Shown in pieces: positions 25,847-34,093 of a DNA stretch of 64,000 bases. Position numbers and translations under genes: made by a program. The notes below the pieces were generated by a model. That model saw only the letters and a program-made list of their open reading frames with translations, was not told the origin of the DNA and did not search any database. Position 1 is the first letter of the stretch. Each line of letters begins with the position of its first letter. The DNA is taken from positions 434,001 to 498,000 of the forward strand of contig NZ_CP045737.1 in NCBI RefSeq assembly GCF_009649075.1. The letters are read 5' to 3'. The DNA comes from Aeromicrobium yanjiei (GTDB lineage: Bacteria; Actinomycetota; Actinomycetes; Propionibacteriales; Nocardioidaceae).

Positions 25847-27019
25847 ATGTCAGCCAAATCCATTGTTGCGGGCACGGCTATCGCTGCCAGTGCCCTGTTG
25901 CTTGCCGCGTGCTCGTCGGAAGGTTCGAGCGGCTCGTCGTCGTCCTCGTCGTCGGGTGACTCAGGATCGACGGCCGAGGTCGCCGGCTTCCCGCCGCTGG
26001 AGGAACAGTTCAAACCGGGAGAGAGCTCGCCGCCCACGACCTCACCGCCACTGGCCAAGGACAAGACCGTCTGGTACGTCCAGTGCGGCGCTCAGATTCC
26101 CGGGTGTGTTCAAAAGGGCAAGTACACCGGGGAGGCCGCCAAGGCCGCTGGCTGGGACTTCAAGGTCGCCGACGGCAACCTCAACATCGCCGGCGGGTTC
26201 AATACTGCCATCCGGTCAGCTATCGCTGCCAACGCCGACGCGATCATCGTGGACTCGTTCTCGTGCGAGCCGGCGCAGCAGTCCCTCAAGGAGGCTGCGG
26301 CCAAGAAGATCCCCGTGCTGGGCATCGAGTCGATTGACTGCTCGGAGTTCGACGGTGGCCCCGACCTGTACACGGTCCCGTTCATCCCGAGCGAGGAACT
26401 CAAGGACAACAAGGCGTGGTTCGAAGCGCGCGGCATCCGTGCGGCGCAGTACGTCGCGCAGGCGACCGGCGGCGAGGCCAAGATCATCGACAGCCCCGGA
26501 CTTGCCGACCCCGACTACGTCACGGAGTCAGACGCCTTCGCCGCGGAGATCAAGAAGTGCGACACCTGCGAGATCGTGGGCTCCTCGCCATGGAAGGAAG
26601 CCGACCTGACTCCCAACGGAAAGTGGATCACTGGCATCCGCGCCCAGCTCATCAAGCACCCAGAGGCCAACGCCGTGAAGTTCCCGTACGAGGCGTTCTC
26701 TCTGACTTTGGGCGGTGCGCGGGACGTCAAGAACTCTGGCGTCGACGCGATCTCGTTTGGTGGTGTGGCTGATCCGGGCGGCATTGAGGCGGTCCGCGAC
26801 GGGACGCTAGAGGCGATCACCAACGCACGCTCGGTCGAGTGGGAAGGGTACGCGGCCATCGACACGCTCAACCGTGCGTTCAACGGCGAGCCGTCCGTGC
26901 CGCAGGGTGTCGGCATGGCCCTTATCGACAAGGACCACAACCTGCCGGAGTCAGGCGAGGAATACGTCGCAACGATCGACTTCAAGGCGATCTACCTGAA
27001 GGCGTGGGGCGTCAGCTGA
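25847..27019 (+). CDS. Sugar-type ABC substrate-binding lipoprotein (RbsB-like)
   Basis: A 390-aa lipoprotein: signal peptide with lipobox LLAAC (Cys22), a Ser/Gly-rich linker (residues about 23-50), then a Peripla_BP_4-type two-lobe domain. Visible are the VWYVQCGAQIPG strand, ANADAIIVDSF, a central loop and GVDAISFGGVADPGGIEAVRDG near the C-terminus. The several Cys residues (CEP, CSEF, CDTC) are unusual for the family. AAGGAGAG lies upstream of the ATG. It should deliver ligand to the permease/ATPase pair encoded nearby, and a strong terminator follows it. Confidence 0.85.
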   Translation: MSAKSIVAGTAIAASALLLAACSSEGSSGSSSSSSSGDSGSTAEVAGFPPLEEQFKPGESSPPTTSPPLAKDKTVWYVQCGAQIPGCVQKGKYTGEAAKAAGWDFKVADGNLNIAGGFNTAIRSAIAANADAIIVDSFSCEPAQQSLKEAAAKKIPVLGIESIDCSEFDGGPDLYTVPFIPSEELKDNKAWFEARGIRAAQYVAQATGGEAKIIDSPGLADPDYVTESDAFAAEIKKCDTCEIVGSSPWKEADLTPNGKWITGIRAQLIKHPEANAVKFPYEAFSLTLGGARDVKNSGVDAISFGGVADPGGIEAVRDGTLEAITNARSVEWEGYAAIDTLNRAFNGEPSVPQGVGMALIDKDHNLPESGEEYVATIDFKAIYLKAWGVS

Positions 27020-27038
27020 TCGTCTGAGTGAACGAGGG

Positions 27039-27068
27039 GCGCCGGTCGTGGAATCGACCGGCGCTTTT
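27039..27068 (+). terminator. Intrinsic terminator after the binding-protein gene
   Basis: A perfect 10-bp stem GCGCCGGTCG / CGACCGGCGC with a 6-nt loop, followed by TTTT, begins 20 nt past the stop codon. Confidence 0.85.
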
Positions 27069-27512
27069 CGTCACGCCCTGGCGCCCCACTCCAGCCCGAG
27101 TTCCTCAGGGGCGCGGGCCGACGCCACCAGGGGAGAAGGCCAGGCGGCTGGAGTGCGGGGGGAAGAGGCCTACGCCACGGGGGCGCCGTTGTGCGCCCTC
27201 ACGCGGTCGGCTCGAGGCCCCGGGACCGGGCGGGGACCAGCGCGCCCTTGGGCAGGTGGGCGGCACGCGGTGTACCAAGGCCAGCAGCGAGGTGCGAGGC
27301 CTGCACGCTCGGGCGCCGCCCTCATCGGTAGGTGCAATGGCACTGGAGTTGAGCGCGGACTGGAGAGGGCACGACTGCAGCGGTACAGCGACGGCAGCGC
27401 GCCGAGTCTGCCCATGACGGGCTCGCCCCCCGCACGTGACGCAGCGACGTCCGGCCGTGACGTGTGGTCACCGTCGGGCGCCGTGCCGCGAGGAGGGGCA
27501 GAGGTGCACCGC
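27069..27512. other. About 440 bp without a recognisable gene
   Basis: It lies between the SBP terminator and the 3' end of the permease gene. Frames exist on both strands, but none has recognisable motifs or a convincing ribosome-binding site. I see no repeat or promoter signature. Confidence 0.4.
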
Positions 27513-28598
27513 CTACTGGGTTCCGACCTTCTCAGTCTGAGGGGGTGTTTCGGTTACGCTGGCTTGGCGCACCTCGTTGACCAATATGGAGGTCGCCTTG
27601 CGGGAACGGGCTCGAGCGATGAGCGTCGATAGCGCCACGCTGATGACGAGCGCTGCGCCGTTAAACACAGGGGTGACCCACGTGTCGGCTCCCAGGAGCT
27701 GAAGGCCGTTGACCGCCACGGCTACCAGAAAGACACCGAACATCGTGCCCCACACGTTGTTGAGTCCCGGCCGGATGGCGGTCTGTCCCAGAAATACGGC
27801 AGCCAGGGCGGGGAAAAGGAACGACTGTGCCTGCGTGGAGTCCGCGACCATCGAGCGTGTGGTGAGAACGACACCAGCCATGCCTCCGAACAGCGCCGAC
27901 CCCATGAAGGCGATGACCAGGGATCGGTCGACGCGGAAGCCGGCCAGCCGGGCCGCGTTCTCGTTCGACCCGATGGCCGTGAGCACGCGTCCGAACGGTG
28001 TCTGGGTGAGCACGTACCAGGCGACCAGCGCCAGCACCATGAGCAGCCAAAAGAGGATGGCGATACCGAGGAACTCCTGGTTCCCGAAGTCACCCAGCGA
28101 GTTGGGCAGACCACTGCCGACGGGTGAGCCGTCCGTGTACCACTCGAGGAGCCCGCCGATGAGGATATACATGCCGAACGTCGCGATAAACGGGTTGAGC
28201 CGCAGTACCGCCACCAGCAGCGCGTTGATGCCGCCGGCAACGAGCGCGACGCCGATGGCGGCCACGATGCCGCTGATCACGGGCTGCCCATGGGTGCCGC
28301 TCACGGATGCGAACGTGACGCTCGACAAGCCGGCGATTGCCGCGACCGAGAGGTCGAAGTAGCCCGCCACGAGCGGGATGACCATGCCGATGGCGATGAG
28401 GCCTGTCACCGACTGGTTGGCGAAGATGTTGTGCAGATTGCCCGATGAGAGGAACAGGTCGCCGACTGACGACACGAAGCCGAAGTAAAGGACGAGCAGG
28501 ACCAAGAGAATGGGGATTCCTGCGCTTTCCAGCGCGTGGCTTATCGAGAAGCGCTCGCGGTCAATCCGCGGTCGCCGTGTGGATGCTGTCATGGTCAT
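27513..28598 (-). CDS. Sugar-type ABC transporter permease (RbsC-like)
   Basis: A 361-aa protein with about nine or ten hydrophobic helices. It has the BPD_transp_2 landmarks PLVAGYFDLSVAAIAGL, INALLVAVLRLNPFIATFG (shown as LRLNPFIATFG) and GSNENAARLAGFRVDR, the coupling loop to the ATPase. The start at 28598 is tentative, and a second ATG lies two codons on. It is the last gene of the long minus-strand catabolic operon, about 220 nt after the acyl-CoA dehydrogenase, so uptake and catabolism may be cotranscribed. Confidence 0.85.
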   Translation of the reverse strand: MTMTASTRRPRIDRERFSISHALESAGIPILLVLLVLYFGFVSSVGDLFLSSGNLHNIFANQSVTGLIAIGMVIPLVAGYFDLSVAAIAGLSSVTFASVSGTHGQPVISGIVAAIGVALVAGGINALLVAVLRLNPFIATFGMYILIGGLLEWYTDGSPVGSGLPNSLGDFGNQEFLGIAILFWLLMVLALVAWYVLTQTPFGRVLTAIGSNENAARLAGFRVDRSLVIAFMGSALFGGMAGVVLTTRSMVADSTQAQSFLFPALAAVFLGQTAIRPGLNNVWGTMFGVFLVAVAVNGLQLLGADTWVTPVFNGAALVISVALSTLIARARSRKATSILVNEVRQASVTETPPQTEKVGTQ

Positions 28599-28821
28599 TT
28601 CTCTACTTTCTGGTCGTCGCGAGTTGGCCAAATGGCGGGCACAATGCGGTTACGCTCGTTGGGAATCGGCCCCTTCTGAAGCGCAGGTTCTGCACCCAGA
28701 ACGGGACCAGCAAGGGCGGGACCGAGTAGGGGCGGCCCGACCCGTGGCCGAGACGTCGCATCGGCGGAGGGCCGTGCGGTTGGCGGCCGGCGCAGCGGAG
28801 GATAGGTGGCGGGCACAGGGC

Positions 28822-29904
28822 CTACCTCGTCTTTTCGGTCAGGAGGTCCCAGGCGCTTCGGCCGCTGTCGGCCGCGAGCCGGCCGATGCGGTCGTCCCAG
28901 AGGTTCTGATTGCCAAACTCGTTGCGCCAAGCCAAGGCCGGCATGGTGAAGTGACGCAACGGGTGGTCGAGCGTCATGCCGATGGCACCGTGGAGCTGGT
29001 GGCAGTTGCGCACCACGGTAGTCGCGGCTCGTGAGGTCTGAGATTTCGCAGCTGAGATGGCCAGCACGGCTGGTCGGCTCGTGAAGTCACCGGACGCGAT
29101 CTGGGACACCGCGACGTCCACGGCGCTTGTGGCAACCGCGAGTTCACTGGCCGCCGCAGCCAGCAGCTGCTGGACAGCTTGGAATGCTGTGAGCGTGCGA
29201 CCGAACTGGCGCCGTTGACGGACGTGGTCTATCGACATCTCCACTGCGCGCGCAAGCGCACCCCTGGTCTGAATGGCCCGGCCAAGCGCACCCCTCAGCA
29301 ACCACTCGTCGGTTGTGGAGGCGTCGACCTCGTGGACATCCGCGACCGTGATGACCGCGGTCACAGTCTCGCGCGGCTGGAACGCCGCGTTGGCATGCTC
29401 GACGACGTACTTCTCCGAGGGGTCCAGGACTGCCACGACGGTGTGCCCGTCCAACGAGCCGAGCACGACCGTGTGCTGCGAGATGCGCGCCCACGGGACA
29501 CGGGCGGCGTTCACGTGCACACCCCCGCCCGGCGCGTTCGAGAAGGCTGCTCGTGCCGTGGTCAGCGGGCCACGGTCGACCGGTCTGACTCTGGCCCGGT
29601 TGAGCAACCACTCGGAAATGAAGGATGTTTCCATGAGTGGTCCCGGAGCGCCGCTGCGCGCCGCCTCGGCGAGGACGATCGCGGCGGCCTCCCAGCCCCC
29701 ACCGTCGGCGTCGGGCTCGTCGGAGAGTCCCATGCGGAGCAGGCCGGCATCCTCAAGCGCGTCCCACAGCGCCGGGACGAACGGCAGGGCCGGCGCTGGG
29801 ACCGTGAGTGCCTCCGCCAGGACGTCGTCGCAGATGTTCGACGTCAGGTCGCGCAGCGATCGCGCGTCGTCGGCGTCGAGGCGGCCGACAGGTTCGGTGG
29901 TCAT
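28822..29904 (-). CDS. Acyl-CoA dehydrogenase, second (shorter) subunit type
   Basis: A 360-aa ACAD-fold protein. RQFGRTLTAFQAVQQLLA and CHQLHGAIGMTLDHPL mark the C-terminal helical domain, while the N-terminal half is divergent. It sits 2 nt downstream of a fuller ACAD, the arrangement of the alpha2-beta2 dehydrogenases (FadE26/27, FadE28/29 type) of actinobacterial steroid side-chain degradation. I therefore infer a heteromeric enzyme that uses a bulky or branched acyl-CoA. The lack of a recognisable catalytic Glu fits the non-catalytic chain, but this needs alignment. Confidence 0.8.
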   Translation of the reverse strand: MTTEPVGRLDADDARSLRDLTSNICDDVLAEALTVPAPALPFVPALWDALEDAGLLRMGLSDEPDADGGGWEAAAIVLAEAARSGAPGPLMETSFISEWLLNRARVRPVDRGPLTTARAAFSNAPGGGVHVNAARVPWARISQHTVVLGSLDGHTVVAVLDPSEKYVVEHANAAFQPRETVTAVITVADVHEVDASTTDEWLLRGALGRAIQTRGALARAVEMSIDHVRQRRQFGRTLTAFQAVQQLLAAAASELAVATSAVDVAVSQIASGDFTSRPAVLAISAAKSQTSRAATTVVRNCHQLHGAIGMTLDHPLRHFTMPALAWRNEFGNQNLWDDRIGRLAADSGRSAWDLLTEKTR

Positions 29905-29906
29905 GT

Positions 29907-31085
29907 CTACCTCAGTCCCAACTCGCGGACGATAACGCCTCTGAGCACCTCGTTGGTACCGCCGCGCAGCGTGAACCCGGGCGACTGGTGGATGGCGTCG
30001 GCCAGCGTCTTGCCGAACTGGCCGGCCGTGGACGTGGGGTCGGGCTCGTGTGCGGAGATCGCCGCAGCCGTCTCGATGACTTCCTTCTCGAACTGGGTGC
30101 CGAGGTCCTTGACGATGGCTGCCGAGAGGTTCTCAGGCTTGCCTGCCGCGAGCGAGCCGGCGATTGCCAGCGACATCTGACGCAGCACGAACGCGCGCGC
30201 CACGAGCGCACCGATGGCCGCGTGCTGCGGGCCGGCCTGATCGGGCTCGGCCTGGTCGGGTCCTGGACGTTGCGCTGTCACGAGTCCCTCGAGGACCGGG
30301 AAACTGGACAGGATGCGCTCGGGCCCGCTGCGTTCGTAGGCGAGTTCGGACGTCACCTGGCTCCAGCCATCGCCGATCGCCCCGAGGACGAGCTCGTCAG
30401 GTACGAAGACGTGGTCGAGCACGACCTCGTTGAAGTGGTGCAGTCCGGTGAGGAACTTGATCGGCCTGATGTCGATGCCGGGTGAGTCCAGGTCGACGAT
30501 GAACTGGCTGAGCCCATGGTGACGATGCTGCGGGTCGAGCGGTTCGGTGCGGGCCAGGACGAAGAAGGCGTGGCAGTGGTGTGCACCCGATGTCCAGATC
30601 TTGGTGCCTGTGATTTCCCAACCCCCTTCGGCCCGTTTCGCGGTCGTCTGCACGCTGGCCAGGTCCGAGCCGGACTCCGGTTCGCTCATGCCGATGCCGA
30701 AGTACAGCTCACCCTTCGCAATGCCGGGCAGGTAGCGCTGCCGCTGGTACTCGGTGCCGTGGGACAGCAGTGAGGGGGCGGCCTGTCGATCGGCGACCCA
30801 GTGCGCCGCGACGGGGGCGCCGGCGGCCAGCAGCTCCTCGATCACGATGTACCGCTCGAGGTGGGAGGCGCCCCGCCCGCCGTACTGTTCTGGGATCGTC
30901 ATGCCGAGAAGCCCGCGGCGACCCAGCTCGGCGCTGAAGGCTGGGTCCCATCCGACGGTCCACGAGTCGACGCTCGGCGAGAAGGCACCGGTCTTGAGCG
31001 AGTCAGCGATGAAGGTACGCACCTCTTGCCGGATGTGGTCGGCGTGCGGTGGTGGTGGGGTGGCGGACGGGACGAGTTGGAGCAT
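29907..31085 (-). CDS. Acyl-CoA dehydrogenase (catalytic-subunit type)
   Basis: A 392-aa FAD enzyme introducing the alpha-beta double bond. Visible are FGIGMSEPESGSDL (FAD/substrate binding), ITGTKIWTSGAHH, AYERSGPERI with the candidate catalytic Glu, and GGTNEVLRGVIVREL at the C-terminus. The Glu position in the YER motif resembles the FadE26/IVD class. It is followed by the shorter ACAD 2 nt downstream and preceded by a large imperfect palindrome. Electrons would go to ETF, which is not encoded here. Confidence 0.87.
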   Translation of the reverse strand: MLQLVPSATPPPPHADHIRQEVRTFIADSLKTGAFSPSVDSWTVGWDPAFSAELGRRGLLGMTIPEQYGGRGASHLERYIVIEELLAAGAPVAAHWVADRQAAPSLLSHGTEYQRQRYLPGIAKGELYFGIGMSEPESGSDLASVQTTAKRAEGGWEITGTKIWTSGAHHCHAFFVLARTEPLDPQHRHHGLSQFIVDLDSPGIDIRPIKFLTGLHHFNEVVLDHVFVPDELVLGAIGDGWSQVTSELAYERSGPERILSSFPVLEGLVTAQRPGPDQAEPDQAGPQHAAIGALVARAFVLRQMSLAIAGSLAAGKPENLSAAIVKDLGTQFEKEVIETAAAISAHEPDPTSTAGQFGKTLADAIHQSPGFTLRGGTNEVLRGVIVRELGLR

Positions 31086-31122
31086 GCAGATGTCTCCCTG
31101 GAGAATGTGGTCTCGGCAGTGC

Positions 31123-31190
31123 GATGTGGGCGGACGTCAACACTGCCCCGCGCGACGATCGGTCGCGCGGAACAATGTTGGCGGCACATC
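31123..31190 (-). repeat. Long imperfect palindrome between decarboxylase and dehydrogenase genes
   Basis: The core stem CCGCGCGAC / GTCGCGCGG has a short loop. It is flanked outward by CAACA/TGTTG and GATGTG/CACATC. There is no T-run. It may be an mRNA processing or attenuation hairpin separating two parts of the operon. Confidence 0.6.
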
Positions 31191-31196
31191 GAACGG

Positions 31197-31823
31197 TCAG
31201 GCGCTCACTGGGCGAGCGGCAATGTTGTCGCGCAGGTTCTCGTAACCCGGCTGTCCGAGCCTGGCCTGCCCCTCCTCCGACTGCGTCAGGGCAGGCAGAT
31301 CGGCCCAGTCGAACTCCGACGGCACGACGATGCTGAGCAAGATGGGCCCGGCTCCTTCGTGCATGTCGTTCACGGCCTCCTCCAAGGCTGGACCAAGTTC
31401 GGAGAACTCGGAGATGCGGCTGGCCCGTGTGTACCCGACCGACTTCGCGAAGTCGGGGACGGACTGCGTGCCGACACCCGGGAGTTTCTGACCGCCCGTG
31501 ATGTCGTACCCGCCGTTCTCCATGATGATGTGCAGGAACTTCTTCGGCTTTTGCCCACCGATCGTGACCAGCGTGCCCAAGTTCATGAGGATGGAACCGT
31601 CGGTGTCTACGACGACCACGCCGAGGTCGGGACGGCCGAGCGCGATGCCGTGCCCGAAGGGCGAGGCCATGCCCATGGGCGCCATCGAGATGAGGTCCAT
31701 GGCGTGCTTCGAGTACTTCGGCCATGCCATCCCGCCGGTCATCGTGGCGATGACGACGTCGTTGTCGGTGCGGAGATCGGCGAGGTTCTGCAGCACTGCG
31801 CCGTGGTTCAAGGTGTCGCTCAT
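31197..31823 (-). CDS. ThDP-dependent 2-oxoacid decarboxylase, beta (ThDP-binding) subunit
   Basis: A 208-aa protein equivalent to the C-terminal ThDP domain of decarboxylases. MASPFGHGIALGRPD precedes VVVVDTDGSILMNLG, and the ThDP/Mg motif ends at HIIMENGGYDITGG (a DTDGS...ENGGY variant of GDG...NN). It overlaps the alpha subunit by 4 nt. Separate subunits of this size characterise sulfopyruvate/phosphonopyruvate decarboxylase-like enzymes (ComE type). I infer a 2-oxoacid decarboxylase; the real substrate is unknown, and no sulfonate genes are nearby. Confidence 0.82.
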   Translation of the reverse strand: MSDTLNHGAVLQNLADLRTDNDVVIATMTGGMAWPKYSKHAMDLISMAPMGMASPFGHGIALGRPDLGVVVVDTDGSILMNLGTLVTIGGQKPKKFLHIIMENGGYDITGGQKLPGVGTQSVPDFAKSVGYTRASRISEFSELGPALEEAVNDMHEGAGPILLSIVVPSEFDWADLPALTQSEEGQARLGQPGYENLRDNIAARPVSA

Positions 31824-32371
31824 GAGTGAGTCCTATCCAGGTTGTCGACGAGAATGACAAACGGCTCCTGCGCGTCGAAGGCTTGCGTCACGGTCGCCCG
31901 CGCTGCCTCCTCCGAGTCGTCCTGCAGGAGCAGCGCGTGCTTGATGTTGGTGGCGTCGAGGATCGGCTCGGTCCAATCGCCGGCCAGCTTGACGTGTCCG
32001 GCCATTCCGCCGACGGCCTCGAAGGCGCCTTCCAGCGTCGCGCCACGTCCCGCGTATCCGACGAACACGGGCAGGGGGATGTGCATGTCGCACGGTAGGC
32101 CGCGGAACGTGTCGAGGGATTCGAACAGTCCGAGGTTCTCCATGCACAGGATGGTTCGGTGCCCGGAGGTGACAAGGCCCGATGCGAGCGCAACCGCCTC
32201 ACCCTCACGACAGGCGAGGATGACGGTCATGTCTGGGTCGTCATCGAAGGCTGCACGCAGTGCCTCGGTCTCGTAGTTCGCTACCGAGACCAGGTGCGTG
32301 AACTTGTAATCCTTCGCGAGCTCCATCGTGATGTCGACGAGCTCCTTGGTGTTTGCAACCGTGTTTGTCAT
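31820..32371 (-). CDS. ThDP-dependent 2-oxoacid decarboxylase, alpha (Pyr) subunit
   Basis: A 183-aa protein equivalent to the N-terminal Pyr domain: CREGEAVALASGLVTSG holds the catalytic Glu that activates ThDP, followed by MENLGLFESLDTFRG and PVFVGYAGRGATLEG. It corresponds to ComD of sulfopyruvate decarboxylase. Its ATG overlaps the GMC stop by 1 nt (TGATG) and its stop overlaps the beta subunit, so all three are coupled. Together they suggest oxidation followed by decarboxylation of a 2-oxoacid. Confidence 0.82.
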   Translation of the reverse strand: MTNTVANTKELVDITMELAKDYKFTHLVSVANYETEALRAAFDDDPDMTVILACREGEAVALASGLVTSGHRTILCMENLGLFESLDTFRGLPCDMHIPLPVFVGYAGRGATLEGAFEAVGGMAGHVKLAGDWTEPILDATNIKHALLLQDDSEEAARATVTQAFDAQEPFVILVDNLDRTHS

Positions 32372-33930
32372 CAGCTCTCCTCACTCAGCATGTCGGCGAA
32401 CTTTTCGCCGATCATGTAGCACGTCAGATTGGTGTAGGCGTTCACGATGGTCGGCATGATCGAGGCGTCGGCCACGTAGAGGTTCGACACCCCGCGGACC
32501 TTCAGCCCCGAGTCCAGGACCGCCATGTCGTCGCCGTCGGGGCCCATACGGCACGTGCCGACACAGTGGTACGTCGTGGTGACGTGGTCGTGGATCCACT
32601 CGAGGAACCTCTCCTCGTCGGCCAGCGTCGCCGCGTCGGGCGCCAGCAGTGGACCGGCCACGTGCGGTGAGACCGCGTCGGAGTGAAGCAGCTCGAGCGC
32701 GAAGCGCACTCCGTCAGCGAGCCGCTTGGTGTCGATGTCGGACCCGAGGAAGTTGAAGTGCAGCTCCGGGTGGGTCTGCGGGTCGGCGCTGACCAGCTCA
32801 AGCCACCCGCCTGCGACGGGCTTAGCCAGGATGACGGGGAAGAAGACGCCGGCCTTGACGCTGGGGTCAAGGTCGAAGTTCATGTTCTTCGCCGCGGTGA
32901 ACCCCAGCGCCAGCACCATGTCGTTGTCCTGGCCTCCGTCGAGGCCGCTGCTCCACCGAAGCGAGGCGTTGAAGCCGAAACGCGTCTCGTTCGGGTCAGC
33001 TGCCGCGTAGACGACGGGGACGTGCGGGTGGTCCACGAGGTTGGCGCCGACGCCGGGCAGGTCGACGCGGACCTTGATACCGGCACGCTCCAGCATGTCC
33101 TTGGGGCCGATGCCGGACAGCATAAGCAGCTGAGGCGAGTTGATCGCGCCGCCACTGAGGACGACACGGTCAGCATGAATTTCCTCGAGCTTGCCGTCGC
33201 GTTGGATCTCGACTCCGACAGCTTGGTCGCCGTCGAACAGCACCCGGGTAACGAGGGTGTCCGCGACGATCTCCAGGTTCTCGCGGTCGCGAGCCTCGTA
33301 GAGGTACGTGACTGCGGCGCTGGCGCGGAACGTGCTGATCTTGTTGCGTGGCGTGGAGGCGATGCCCGACATGTCGGGCTCGTTGAGGTCTTCCTTGTAC
33401 TCCAGGCCATGATCGGCCAGCGCCTCGACGACGCTCTGGACCGCAGTCGGCCACTCGTCGAGCGTTGGCCGGCGGACTGGGATCGGGCCGGACGAGCCGT
33501 GGTACTCCTTTTCGGGGAAGTCCAGGTCGGTCTCGAGCTTGTTGAAGTACGGCAGGACCGACTCCCAGCTCCAGTCTTTGTTGCCGCGCTCGCCCCAGTC
33601 GTCGAAGTCGGCGGGCAGGCCGCGGATTGCCATGGAGGCGTTTATCGAGCCGCTGCCTCCGAGGACCTTGCCGCGAGGGTAGTTGCCGACGACGCTGGTG
33701 TGCGTCGGCTCGGTCCAGAAGCACTTGTAACCCCAGTCGGGGCTGCCCTCGAGCGCCGGGCCCTCGGCATCCCAGAGTGACTCGGGCAGCTCGTCGATGG
33801 ACAGATACTTCGGGCCGGCTTCGATGAGCACGACGTGCTCGGCCGGGTCTTCGGACAGGCGCGCCGCGAGGACGGCACCTGTGCTACCGGCCCCTACGAC
33901 GATGGTTCTATGGACGTTGCTTGTACTCAT
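32371..33930 (-). CDS. GMC-family FAD oxidoreductase (choline dehydrogenase-like)
   Basis: A 519-aa flavoprotein: VVGAGSTGAVLAARLSEDP (FAD, residues about 12-30), LIEAGP, YPRGKVLGGSGSINASMA, SGGAINSPQLLMLSGIGP and the C-terminal TYHCVGTCRMG with the active-site His, then VADASIMPTIVNAYTN. It oxidises an alcohol to aldehyde or ketone. It is closely related in sequence to the truncated remnant at 22379. It is preceded by its own promoter-like element and coupled to the decarboxylase subunits downstream. Confidence 0.88.
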   Translation of the reverse strand: MSTSNVHRTIVVGAGSTGAVLAARLSEDPAEHVVLIEAGPKYLSIDELPESLWDAEGPALEGSPDWGYKCFWTEPTHTSVVGNYPRGKVLGGSGSINASMAIRGLPADFDDWGERGNKDWSWESVLPYFNKLETDLDFPEKEYHGSSGPIPVRRPTLDEWPTAVQSVVEALADHGLEYKEDLNEPDMSGIASTPRNKISTFRASAAVTYLYEARDRENLEIVADTLVTRVLFDGDQAVGVEIQRDGKLEEIHADRVVLSGGAINSPQLLMLSGIGPKDMLERAGIKVRVDLPGVGANLVDHPHVPVVYAAADPNETRFGFNASLRWSSGLDGGQDNDMVLALGFTAAKNMNFDLDPSVKAGVFFPVILAKPVAGGWLELVSADPQTHPELHFNFLGSDIDTKRLADGVRFALELLHSDAVSPHVAGPLLAPDAATLADEERFLEWIHDHVTTTYHCVGTCRMGPDGDDMAVLDSGLKVRGVSNLYVADASIMPTIVNAYTNLTCYMIGEKFADMLSEES

Positions 33931-33995
33931 GATGTCCCTTCGAATGCCTCGTTATGGTTCGCCGATTAGGCGGGAAGTGCTGGTATTTCGGTCAG

Positions 33996-34013
33996 TCCGG
34001 CCCCGAGGCCGGA
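33996..34013. promoter_or_regulatory. Palindrome at the predicted start of transcription
   Basis: TCCGGCC and GGCCGGA flank a CCGA loop. It overlaps the +1 region of the promoter just upstream, so it could be an operator or leader hairpin. Confidence 0.35.
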
Positions 34014-34015
34014 GA

Positions 34016-34044
34016 AGAGTATGCTTCTTTAATCGTGTGGTCAA
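34016..34044 (-). promoter_or_regulatory. Internal promoter of the catabolic operon
   Basis: TTGACC (34039-34044) and TACTCT (34016-34021), read on the minus strand, are separated by 17 bp. It lies in the 163-nt gap before the GMC/decarboxylase genes. Confidence 0.55.
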
Positions 34045-34093
34045 CGTCACGTGGCAAGTTCTTGCTCGCGCTGTCTCCATGCCGTAGATCGCG

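Noticed and set aside
27048-27632. 194-codon frame between the SBP gene and the permease
   Set aside because: It begins inside a strong terminator and runs opposite the permease's 3' end; there is no RBS and no motif.
31197-32371. True sulfopyruvate or coenzyme M pathway
   Set aside because: Only the decarboxylase-like pair is present; no other sulfonate gene is in the window.
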